DNA from: Bigelowiella natans CCMP2755 | Lineage: Eukaryota > Cercozoa > Chlorarachniophyceae | Direction of reading: 5' to 3' | DNA length: 57,917 nucleotides | NCBI GenBank assembly: GCA_000320545.1 | Contig: ADNK01000127.1 | Span: 1 to 57,917, forward strand | Shown here: positions 36,345 to 43,883 of the stretch, one piece after another | How positions within the stretch are numbered: the first letter of the stretch is position 1 | Layout of the letters: each line of letters begins with the position of its first letter | Notes under the pieces: generated by a model | Told to the model about the DNA's origin: nothing | Seen by the model: the letters and a program-made list of their open reading frames with translations, nothing else | Databases searched by the model: none | Made by a program: the position numbers and the translations under genes

Positions 36345-36760
36345 TCAACCCACCCCTACTAAGGTTGCTGTGGGGATACAGACATTCTTCACATAACACC
36401 CTCTGTGTTTGAGATAAGTGGTTTTTATTTTGAATGTATCAAATACTTCTTTATCGTATTGGATATATTTGACTCCATCTGTGAACTTGAAGAAGAAATA
36501 AATGGTTTTGCTCGTATCTACATTCTGTATCTTCTCAATATTGATGTAGGTGGTATCGTATTTATCGCTCCTTATTTTTCTTCCTTTTACTTCTACCAGT
36601 ATCTTTTTGAGTGTATCTTCAAAGTCAAACTTTGAATACCTGCTCTTTGCTATCAATTTTACTTTTAAGAGGTTTTCTATCAGCGGTTTTATCTCTACTT
36701 CGGTCTTATGACCTGCTATATACTCCTCGTTGCTACAGATGTTTTTACTTTTATATATAT
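36345..36760 (-). CDS. Putative PD-(D/E)XK nuclease-like protein
   Basis: The open frame ends at 36345 and can be read back to about 36,760 without an ATG; the nearest usable start is unclear (a TTG at 36656 is one option). The readable protein has a FDFEDTLKKILVEVKGR stretch, whose Asp and E-x-K spacing fits the PD-(D/E)XK nuclease core, preceded by an EVEIKPLIENLL helix. It ends in a beta-rich part. Such nucleases serve in viral DNA processing or repair. The gene is divergent from the nucleotidyltransferase-like gene at 36803, and the intervening DNA is very AT-rich. The missing ATG could mean a short upstream exon, a non-ATG start or decay. Confidence 0.45.
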
Positions 36761-36786
36761 TAAAAATAATTTATATAATATTTTAT

Positions 36787-36793
36787 TCTAAAC
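36787..36793 (+). promoter_or_regulatory. Late-type TCTAAAC promoter motif
   Basis: TCTAAAC lies 9 nt before the ATG at 36803 in AT-rich DNA. The same core precedes several virion genes of the element. Confidence 0.5.
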
Positions 36794-36802
36794 GAATATA
36801 AT

Positions 36803-37948
36803 ATGACAAAAGATAAAATACCTTTGTTAGGCAACCTACTACTGCGGAAAGGGTTTTACAGCAAGGAGATAGAGGGCATACTATCCCTGGTCGCATTCAA
36901 TAAGAAGAATGTAGAGGTGTTAGGTAGTTTTCAATTGCGGAGTCAGTTCTATTTCAGTGATATTGACCTCTTTGAAAGCAATGTTAGAATACCAATCAAC
37001 AGAATAGCAGATGGGTTCAAAAAGAAAATAAAGAAGATGCTGAACGACGATAAATACTACATCGGTGATATAAAATGCGGAGTAGCGGAGCATTTGAGGG
37101 TAATAAATGATAATATATACATCCACAACAATAAGGTATATAATTACAACCGAAAGGAGATATTAGAGAGATTACACAGACTGAGAAAGCACCTACCTGA
37201 CTACAAGAAACTAAAAAGACTGATTATCACCAATCCTAATGAGGAGCAGATAAATAAAATAAAACAAATATTTAGGTTTCATATCGTCAGGTGGACCCCA
37301 AGGGAGATATTACAAGGTTATAAGACTTTGATAGATGATAGTAAATACAAATTAGTAGAGGGAATGAAATCTCCTGCTCTATTCAAGTTGGATTTTTACA
37401 AGTATATGAATAATAATAATTTTTTAGAGTTTAGTATCATTTATGATTTACGGAATAGCAAAGGGCAGAAACTAAACAATATTCCATACGATACGAAGCA
37501 AACACTACTTAATGACATTAACAAATATACAACAGAGGGTCAATATTTTAAGGTTTTGAAAAGGAGGTTTTCTTTATTACGATACGAGTATGTTTTTGAG
37601 AAGAAGAAGAGTAATAAGTCCAAGTTAATCGTTCTCTCAAAGATACTAAATAGCAACTTGGGAAATTTATATCAAGTCAAAGCACTCATAGACAATCTAC
37701 TCTTCTTAATAGAGAACTTTAATGATTTAAACAAGGATAGAATAAACAAATCTATTGACGACATCATAGATAAATTATCCTTTGTAAGTTTAAGCAAGTT
37801 TGTGAGAGAGGAAGATGACATCATAGATGATTTAAAAATGATGCTAAAGGGCAAGTCTATCGGTGATATGAGTGGAAACCTGGAGGATATTTATAATACC
37901 ATAGGAGATATTATAAATAAAGAAAGTTATAAGTATATCAAAATATAA
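36803..37948 (+). CDS. Nucleotidyltransferase-like viral protein
   Basis: A 381-residue protein. Near the N-terminus, residues 41-56 read GSFQLRSQFYFSDIDL: a GS pair followed after ten residues by D-x-D. This is the active-site pattern of polymerase-beta-type nucleotidyltransferases, which include poly(A) polymerases. The rest is Lys-, Asn- and Ile-rich and mainly helical, with no second motif I recognise. It could be a viral poly(A) polymerase-like enzyme or an inactive relative with a structural role. A TCTAAAC motif lies close upstream, as for virion genes. It is convergent with the fibre gene, with a hairpin element between them. Confidence 0.5.
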   Translation: MTKDKIPLLGNLLLRKGFYSKEIEGILSLVAFNKKNVEVLGSFQLRSQFYFSDIDLFESNVRIPINRIADGFKKKIKKMLNDDKYYIGDIKCGVAEHLRVINDNIYIHNNKVYNYNRKEILERLHRLRKHLPDYKKLKRLIITNPNEEQINKIKQIFRFHIVRWTPREILQGYKTLIDDSKYKLVEGMKSPALFKLDFYKYMNNNNFLEFSIIYDLRNSKGQKLNNIPYDTKQTLLNDINKYTTEGQYFKVLKRRFSLLRYEYVFEKKKSNKSKLIVLSKILNSNLGNLYQVKALIDNLLFLIENFNDLNKDRINKSIDDIIDKLSFVSLSKFVREEDDIIDDLKMMLKGKSIGDMSGNLEDIYNTIGDIINKESYKYIKI

Positions 37949-37992
37949 ATTCAACCCTTTTGAGAGTCTTGAAGGTGTTGAAATTGAAATTC
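37949..37992. terminator. Inverted-repeat hairpin between convergent genes
   Basis: An imperfect hairpin built on TTCAACCCTTTT and AAGGTGTTGAA lies between the stop of the gene at 37948 and that of the fibre gene at 38002, where a bidirectional 3' end signal would be expected. A copy in opposite orientation lies at 41071-41117, on the other side of the fibre gene. Confidence 0.5.
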
Positions 37993-38001
37993 ACAACAAA
38001 T

Positions 38002-41000
38002 TTAAAACATTCCACTATTATTGAAAAGTGGACTATCAGTTAATTTGTTTATTAATTGATAACCTGGAATTGTTAGGTCAATACCATTGTTATTACCATT
38101 AGAAGGATTATTATTACCACCAAATTGTGTAAGGGTTCTACAAGCAAATTCTCCCTGAACTAGACAATCTCTATATTTATTCCAATTTGCTATGTATGGT
38201 CTTGTTCCATTTTCCACAGGACCTTCCAATCGTATGGATTTGTAATCAGGGTTTGAAATTCCATCATCCCCAAAGTTTGAACCTCTAAAGATGAAATCAT
38301 TGATACGAATTTGAGGGAAATTATATTCACCTGATAATACTATATCCAATTGAGTTCTTAAAATATCTATTTGGTCTTTCAAATAATTATTTTGGGTTTC
38401 TAATTGCTGTAGTTTGTTGGATAATAAAACACCATTTTTCATCTTGATTTCTCCATTAAATGTAGTCTCACCACCTATTTTTACATTGTTCATATGTGTA
38501 TCACCTGTAAAGTGAATACCATCACTATTTGATAAAATACGATTCGTATAATCTGTGCCTGGTTGGTGAACAAAATCAATGTAGCAGGTGCCAGAAACCA
38601 TTTCTATTGAAGAAGCATTATTAATGTCTTTTCCTAAATAAATACCATCACTTTGTGGTTGAGTGGTGCTTCTTAAACCATTCACAAAAATTGAACTTGA
38701 AAACTGATGTTCATTAGGATTAGATGATAAAGTTATTGGATTTAATTTCGTTTCTAGCACAGACACTTGTGTCATAAGTTCGGTTGTTTTTGTTCCCATA
38801 TCTACAATCTTCTTTTCGTATCCAAATAATTCTAACTCGTTGATGGACCAGTAATTAAATTGCTCTATCTTTTTAACAATCCAGCGATAGTGTTTGTAGA
38901 AATTGGTCGTTTGAATGGTTTTATCAATATAAACCCTACCATTCACTGATGTTCCTTGAACTGAAGTTGTTTGAATTGTATTTATGGTTGATAATGGAAC
39001 TTTGCTTTTAAAATCGGTAATGCTAGTAGTTATTGGGAAATGAACAAATGTATCGCCTACTATCCTTTCGGTGGTAAAGCTATAATCCTGGATGTGTTCC
39101 CAAGTTGAATTGTTGTTAGAACCAATCAATACAATTTCCTGTGGTTGACTACTAAAGTCATTCAATTGATTAAATAATATCCACCTGGATATTTGAACTG
39201 GTAGGGTAAAATTCGCTTGGAAATATTCACCGCTTTCTGTAATGCTCGTTCCATTTTTCGTGTAAACTGTTGAGGTGCTACCTATGTAATCATCACCTGA
39301 ATTTTGATAAACATCTGTTCCAAAAGCACTATTAGGGTCAGGTTGCCTCACAATAAGTCGTTCAAATACATCAACATTTTTATTATATAGTATATCAGGA
39401 GTGGAAGGAACATTATTTTGGGTTAAATCCACATAATTACTCAATTCTGCGGTGTATGGTAAATTCTCTAGCAATCCAACCACATTTTTCAGGGTCAGTT
39501 TTTCAAATGTTGATTCATTTCCTGTGATTACCAAACCATTCGTAGTATCATTTGTTATTTTATTTGACAGATTATAATCGCTTAATGTGGTGAGTTTCTT
39601 TTCAAATTTAGATTTGGTGCTAAAGGTTAATCCATTTATGCTATCGCTTGTAATCCCACTTATGCTGTTGTTCGTTCCAGTGGAAGGATTAAATATGCTT
39701 CCATTCAGGTAGAGGTTGGTGAATTTACCATCTACTCCTTCAATCTGTTTCGCTTTTATCTTGGTATCACTTGCTGATGAGAGAATGATAGTTGATGGTA
39801 AAGAGTTTTTATTTATCTGTATGGTTTCATCGTTTAAGGTGTAGGATATGGAAGGACTTTGAGTTGTTGTAAATTCAAGACCTTTAATATTTTCTATAGT
39901 GTTGTGATTCAAACTAAGGTTCCTATTCATATGGACACTTTTCGTATCAACAAATAATGGGGCAGAATTGTTTGTATCGCTAATGAGGTTGTCAGCATTC
40001 GCTGTCGTTGTGTTATTGGTGGTGGTTGTCAGGTTATTTAAATCAAACGATTTATATGTTCCGTCAGTCTGCTTTTGCGATATAGTTTCAACATTTATGC
40101 TCTTGGTTGTGAGATTATTGGTGTTAATTATATTATCACTCTGTAATTTTTTAGAGATGACATCCCCATTTGTTTTTAATTGGATGTTCGTAGTCCCTGT
40201 AGTTGAACCTGTTGGTAATTCATTCACAAGAAAGTCCTTGTTAGTGATATTAATGTTCGTAGGATTGATAGTGAAATGGTCTATTTTCGTGCCTATATTA
40301 TTAATATTGGTTGTATTGCTACCAATGTTGGTTGTATTATTGCTCATAGTAGTGGTATTGTTGGTAATGTTAGCTGTGTTTGTGGCTACATCAGTTTTAA
40401 TGGTGTTTATCCCACTTTCATTCGTAGCTATTCGGTTAGTATTGGAAGTGATATTGCTTGTATTGGTGTTAGTTCTTGTGCTGTTGGACTGAATAGAAAC
40501 ATTATGTCCGTTTATTGAACTCTCGTTGTTAATAATCCTATTGGTATTCTGTGTTATTCTATCCCTGTTGTTAGCAATATCATTATCATTGGAAATTCTT
40601 TGAACCAAGTTCTCGTTGATTTTGGTCGTGTTATTAGCAATGTTGGTGGTATTCTCACTTATCTTTGTCAGTTGGGTCGCAAGATTACCACCATCCAGGT
40701 TAATACTTGTGAAATTCGCAGTATCTCCTGTAATAGTCTTACCAGCATTCAACTGAATGTTCTTACTAAAGTCTATTCTGTCATTCGTCGTAGTTGTTAT
40801 ACCATCTATCCCAGCTGAAATGTTGTTGTTGTTCGTTGTAAAGTTTTGATTGTTTAAGGTAAGTGAAGCAGATTTGATATTATCTTCAACTATTATGTTT
40901 TTCACCTTAATCGTATCTTGAACCTGTATTCCTTTCGCTTCTAATATTCCGTCGTTGTTTACATCCATTATCAATCTACCATCACTTAATCGTGTAAAAT

Positions 41001-41016
41001 AATTTGCCGCACTCAT
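38002..41016 (-). CDS. Long fibre-like protein with discoidin (F5/8 C) domain
   Basis: A 1004-residue protein with the layout of a virion fibre. The N-terminus (MSAANYFTRLSDGRLIMDVN) is followed by a long region (about 110-260) of Asn/Thr-rich heptad-like units such as ITNNTTTMSNNTTNI, typical of trimeric fibre shafts. Residues about 545-735 fit a discoidin or F5/8 type C domain: an N-terminal EYFQANFTLPVQISRWILF strand and the end pattern YRWIVKKIEQFNYWSINELE. Such domains often bind sugars or lipids. A coiled coil (about 865-895) and a C-terminal domain follow. I infer a host-attachment role. A TCTAAAC motif lies 16 nt before the ATG. Two smaller coiled-coil proteins are encoded just upstream, and the gene is flanked by inverted copies of a 45-bp element. 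Confidence 0.75.
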   Translation of the reverse strand: MSAANYFTRLSDGRLIMDVNNDGILEAKGIQVQDTIKVKNIIVEDNIKSASLTLNNQNFTTNNNNISAGIDGITTTTNDRIDFSKNIQLNAGKTITGDTANFTSINLDGGNLATQLTKISENTTNIANNTTKINENLVQRISNDNDIANNRDRITQNTNRIINNESSINGHNVSIQSNSTRTNTNTSNITSNTNRIATNESGINTIKTDVATNTANITNNTTTMSNNTTNIGSNTTNINNIGTKIDHFTINPTNINITNKDFLVNELPTGSTTGTTNIQLKTNGDVISKKLQSDNIINTNNLTTKSINVETISQKQTDGTYKSFDLNNLTTTTNNTTTANADNLISDTNNSAPLFVDTKSVHMNRNLSLNHNTIENIKGLEFTTTQSPSISYTLNDETIQINKNSLPSTIILSSASDTKIKAKQIEGVDGKFTNLYLNGSIFNPSTGTNNSISGITSDSINGLTFSTKSKFEKKLTTLSDYNLSNKITNDTTNGLVITGNESTFEKLTLKNVVGLLENLPYTAELSNYVDLTQNNVPSTPDILYNKNVDVFERLIVRQPDPNSAFGTDVYQNSGDDYIGSTSTVYTKNGTSITESGEYFQANFTLPVQISRWILFNQLNDFSSQPQEIVLIGSNNNSTWEHIQDYSFTTERIVGDTFVHFPITTSITDFKSKVPLSTINTIQTTSVQGTSVNGRVYIDKTIQTTNFYKHYRWIVKKIEQFNYWSINELELFGYEKKIVDMGTKTTELMTQVSVLETKLNPITLSSNPNEHQFSSSIFVNGLRSTTQPQSDGIYLGKDINNASSIEMVSGTCYIDFVHQPGTDYTNRILSNSDGIHFTGDTHMNNVKIGGETTFNGEIKMKNGVLLSNKLQQLETQNNYLKDQIDILRTQLDIVLSGEYNFPQIRINDFIFRGSNFGDDGISNPDYKSIRLEGPVENGTRPYIANWNKYRDCLVQGEFACRTLTQFGGNNNPSNGNNNGIDLTIPGYQLINKLTDSPLFNNSGMF

Positions 41017-41032
41017 ATATATATTTAATATA

Positions 41033-41039
41033 GTTTAGA
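41033..41039 (-). promoter_or_regulatory. Late-type TCTAAAC promoter motif (fibre gene)
   Basis: TCTAAACTAT lies 16 nt before the fibre ATG at 41016. The identical TCTAAACTAT lies 11 nt before the next upstream gene (41770-41776). Confidence 0.6.
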
Positions 41040-41070
41040 TAAAAAAATATTAAATATATATTTATTCCAG

Positions 41071-41117
41071 ATTTCAATTTCAACACCTTTGAGGGTGTTG
41101 AAAGGGTTGAATATCAA
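41071..41117. terminator. Hairpin element, inverted copy of 37949-37992
   Basis: CAACACC, a short loop and GGTGTTG form a good hairpin just after the stop of the minus-strand coiled-coil gene (stop at 41153), as expected for a transcript-end signal. The surrounding bases match the element at 37949-37992 in opposite orientation. Confidence 0.6.
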
Positions 41118-41152
41118 TATTGGATTAAATATATAAATACACATAATTAAAT

Positions 41153-41758
41153 TTAACTTTGAATGAAATTTCCTGATACTTCAAATTGAACTCCTGCCTT
41201 GATTCTCACAACTGGATTAGAAGGGTCGGTTTCATCAATTTCTAAATACTCTTCAATCTTGCTTAATCTTGGTAAAGTGTTGCTTAAATCCGCATTGTGA
41301 GCATCAATTCTTGCCTGGATTTTTGCTTCAATGTCAGTATTAACAGTTGCTTGTGCTGCTTCAACGGCATCTAATCTGGCACTATCGTTTGTATGTAATC
41401 CATCTAATCTGGAAATCTCACCATCCACAAAGGTATTTCTTGTGTTGTGAGCATTTTCTAAGGATAATCTCGCACTGGTTTCAGTAGCGAGTTTGCCTTC
41501 AATGTCAGTTTTATTGTCATCAATTTCTTGCTGTAAATTTGTGATTGCATTTGTAGTAGCAGTATTAGCATTATCTATCTGTGTTTGTAATCCTGCTCTT
41601 GCTGTAGCATTAGCAGTCTCGCTGTCATTATAAGTTGTTATGTGAGCATTTAAAGAATTTAACACAGCGGTCTTCTCTGTATCAATCCTTGTGATGGTCA
41701 AACCTGTAAGTGCTCCATCTATTAATACGGTATTTCTAAAATGTGCAGTGGCGGACAT
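41153..41758 (-). CDS. Coiled-coil fibre-like protein
   Basis: A 201-residue protein starting MSATAHFRNTVLIDGALTG, then a long helical, Ala-, Thr- and Asp-rich part (about 25-165) with heptad-like spacing (LQTQIDNANTATTNAITNLQ), and a beta-like C-terminus (VVRIKAGVQFEVSGNF). It lies upstream of the large fibre gene and shares its start style and promoter motif (TCTAAACTAT at 41770-41776). It is probably a trimeric shaft or fibre-linked component. The family is not recognised. Confidence 0.6.
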   Translation of the reverse strand: MSATAHFRNTVLIDGALTGLTITRIDTEKTAVLNSLNAHITTYNDSETANATARAGLQTQIDNANTATTNAITNLQQEIDDNKTDIEGKLATETSARLSLENAHNTRNTFVDGEISRLDGLHTNDSARLDAVEAAQATVNTDIEAKIQARIDAHNADLSNTLPRLSKIEEYLEIDETDPSNPVVRIKAGVQFEVSGNFIQS

Positions 41759-41769
41759 TATATAACATA

Positions 41770-41776
41770 GTTTAGA
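41770..41776 (-). promoter_or_regulatory. Late-type TCTAAAC promoter motif
   Basis: TCTAAAC lies 11 nt before the ATG at 41758. Confidence 0.55.
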
Positions 41777-41797
41777 AAATAATTATTTTTAAAGATT

Positions 41798-42127
41798 TTA
41801 TCCCTGCTCTAAGTTGCCTGTGACCTTCAAATCATAAGCGGTCGTTATGCTCTTGTTTGTATGGTCTATCTGTAGTGCTTGTAGTATTTGATTTATTGTA
41901 TCCAGCACATCCGCTTTGAACGATATAATATCGTTCTTTATCGCATTTATTTCGCTCTTTATATCACCTACTTCATTTTGTAGACTTGTGATTTCAGGTG
42001 CTTGTAATTGGTCATTTACTTTAATTTTATCACATTCAATATCATCTAAATCAAAGTCAACATTGCCGACATTAAACTCTACTGCCTTAGTAGTCCTATC
42101 AACATTTAAATAGTTCGCAAAACTCAT
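41798..42127 (-). CDS. Small coiled-coil structural-like protein
   Basis: A 109-residue acidic protein. The start (MSFANYLNVDRTTKAVEFN) resembles that of the large fibre protein (SAANYFTRLSDG), and its C-terminus (TAYDLKVTGNLEQG) resembles the end of the 201-aa neighbour (FEVSGNF). The middle (about 45-90) is a heptad coiled coil (INAIKNDIISFKADVLDTIN). It looks like a minimal member of the same fibre family. No TCTA is seen; the upstream region has TTCAAATAAAT instead. Confidence 0.55.
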   Translation of the reverse strand: MSFANYLNVDRTTKAVEFNVGNVDFDLDDIECDKIKVNDQLQAPEITSLQNEVGDIKSEINAIKNDIISFKADVLDTINQILQALQIDHTNKSITTAYDLKVTGNLEQG

Positions 42128-42215
42128 ATTTATTATAATATACTATATAATTTATTTGAAAAGAAAAAACATTATATTTATTGAGTAATAATTATAATAT
42201 TTTTTTTAATAACAA

Positions 42216-43406
42216 TTAATTCATTTGTATAAGCATACTTTTCTCCACTTTAAAGTGTTTAGGAAGTTCCTCCTCTTTCCATTTCCCAAGTTCATCACTA
42301 ATTTCAAAATGTATTGCTTTGCTTCTTGCTATCACTAAACTATCGGTATGACTATACACAACATCATCTTTGTATTCATTTATCAAACCAACCATATAGG
42401 TTCTCACATAAGAGGTAAGAAATGGTGCTATTCTACAGGCATAGTATTTAAAATACTTCTTTTCTTCTTCAAATTTAGTCAAGGATAATATCGTATATCC
42501 ATCAGGTCCTATTTTGTATGTAGGGGTTTCATTACTTTCTCGGTCATCAATTTCTATCACTTGCTTTGTGTTGACCTTTCTTCTTAATTTGGTTTGGAAT
42601 ATACCCCACAGTTTATTCATTGTTAGTTTTACTAAATCTTGAGATTTTGAATGAGGTAATAATCTGTGAAAGAATTTACCAAAGAGCTTTATGGACTTTA
42701 ATTTCTCTTTGTAATACAGATAATTGGTGTCCAATAGGTTCAATTTCAATCCTAATTCTTTTGCTTGTTTTAGTTCAAGATGAGTATAAATATTGTGTTT
42801 GTTGTATTTAAAAAATATATCATCATCTTTGCTTATTTCAACACAATACAGACCATAATTGAATTTGTAATACTTATCAACTTGTTCCTGTGTTATGGTT
42901 CTTGTCATAGGTGTCCCTAAAGGAATAGTGAAATAATTACTACATAGCACGGATGTGTATTTTTTATTCAAATCCAATTTGATATAGTCTTTGTTTTGAT
43001 ATTCTCCATCCACACTATATCGTATTCCACCTCTACTTGCTTTGTATACCCATTCTTCTTCCATTTCTGTAGTCCTTCCAAACTCTACCTCCTGTGGTCT
43101 AAACTGATTCCAAATGTATAAACTCATCTCTGTATCATCGTAGTTGCTTCGTTTGTAGTCATAACCTGTGATTGCTTTGAACTGATAAAAATCGTTCATT
43201 TTCTTTCCATATTCTTCAATCACATTGCTGTTCTTGGATGGTTTAAGAACATATAAATTATACCCTTCCAGTGTTTTGCTTCGTAATATGTTCTCACCAT
43301 CTACAGTTAAATGGTATTCTTTCTCATCTCTGTTGTAATGGTAGACACCAAAGGTTTTTCGGTTGTAATTGGTAGCACATCTGTATTTCTTTTTTTTCGG
43401 CAACAT
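42216..43406 (-). CDS. Minimal family B DNA polymerase (palm-thumb only)
   Basis: A 396-residue protein with three family B polymerase motifs in order: motif A DLNKKYTSVL (145-154), motif B KLTMNKLWGI (260-269) and motif C YSHTDS (351-356). A RGGIRYS stretch (125-131) before motif A and LGKWKEEE after motif C fit the protein-primed type found in Polintons and virophages. There is no room for the 3'-5' exonuclease domain or an N-terminal extension, so the protein is much shorter than usual for that group. The motif C Asp equivalent to the metal ligand is kept, while the first Asp of the usual DTDS is His. It would copy viral DNA, perhaps with the SF3 helicase two genes upstream. A TATTTAAAGA motif lies 29 nt upstream. 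Confidence 0.75.
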   Translation of the reverse strand: MLPKKKKYRCATNYNRKTFGVYHYNRDEKEYHLTVDGENILRSKTLEGYNLYVLKPSKNSNVIEEYGKKMNDFYQFKAITGYDYKRSNYDDTEMSLYIWNQFRPQEVEFGRTTEMEEEWVYKASRGGIRYSVDGEYQNKDYIKLDLNKKYTSVLCSNYFTIPLGTPMTRTITQEQVDKYYKFNYGLYCVEISKDDDIFFKYNKHNIYTHLELKQAKELGLKLNLLDTNYLYYKEKLKSIKLFGKFFHRLLPHSKSQDLVKLTMNKLWGIFQTKLRRKVNTKQVIEIDDRESNETPTYKIGPDGYTILSLTKFEEEKKYFKYYACRIAPFLTSYVRTYMVGLINEYKDDVVYSHTDSLVIARSKAIHFEISDELGKWKEEELPKHFKVEKSMLIQMN

Positions 43407-43435
43407 ATATATTAATATATATATGAAAGAGTATT

Positions 43436-43445
43436 TCTTTAAATA
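43436..43445 (-). promoter_or_regulatory. Early-type TATTTAAAGA promoter motif (DNA polymerase)
   Basis: The motif lies 29 nt before the ATG at 43406 and sits in a palindrome, GTATTTAAAGAAATAC. Confidence 0.6.
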
Positions 43446-43457
43446 CTTTTTCGTATA

Positions 43458-43844
43458 TTATTTGAAATAATTAATAAGAACGGATTGTATAAAAAAATCG
43501 TCCCTATGAAGGTCTATACTACCGAACCCTTCCTGTCTGTTGCTTGGGTAGTGAACACCATCACCGAGTGTTGTTATTCTTCCTGATATTGGTATGTTGT
43601 ATTGTAAGATATAAACGACTTGGATTTCTGTATTATCGTTTATTTTCCCTCTGTTTTTCAGTTTGTTTATTTTCCTCGCGATGATTTCATTTGCTGTAGT
43701 AGCATCAGGGAGATACTTTTTACCTTCTTTTTTGAAGTCATACCTTCTTGTGTATAGGAATTTATTCCTTTTCTTTATATTTTGTTTTCTTTCCTTTGAT
43801 TTATTATCATATGCTTGAAACTTTAATCTAACTCTATTACTCAT
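43458..43844 (-). CDS. Hypothetical basic viral protein between polymerase and helicase
   Basis: A 128-residue, Lys/Arg-rich protein (KSKERKQNIKKRNKFLYTRR). The second half is beta-like (IQVVYILQYNIPISGRI) with GFGSIDLHRDDFF near the end. I do not recognise the family. Its position and TATTTAAAGA motif (43870-43879, 25 nt from the ATG) put it with the replication genes; a DNA-binding or polymerase accessory role is possible. Confidence 0.55.
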   Translation of the reverse strand: MSNRVRLKFQAYDNKSKERKQNIKKRNKFLYTRRYDFKKEGKKYLPDATTANEIIARKINKLKNRGKINDNTEIQVVYILQYNIPISGRITTLGDGVHYPSNRQEGFGSIDLHRDDFFIQSVLINYFK

Positions 43845-43869
43845 ATATTATATATATATAAGAGATAAA

Positions 43870-43879
43870 TCTTTAAATA
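43870..43879 (-). promoter_or_regulatory. Early-type TATTTAAAGA promoter motif
   Basis: The motif lies 25 nt before the ATG at 43844. Confidence 0.55.
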
Positions 43880-43883
43880 TATA

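Noticed and set aside
39968-40518. Plus-strand ORFs of 174 and 80 codons inside the fibre gene, very hydrophobic
   Set aside because: They are antisense shadows of the Asn/Thr heptad repeats; the apparent membrane spans are an artefact of the complementary codons.
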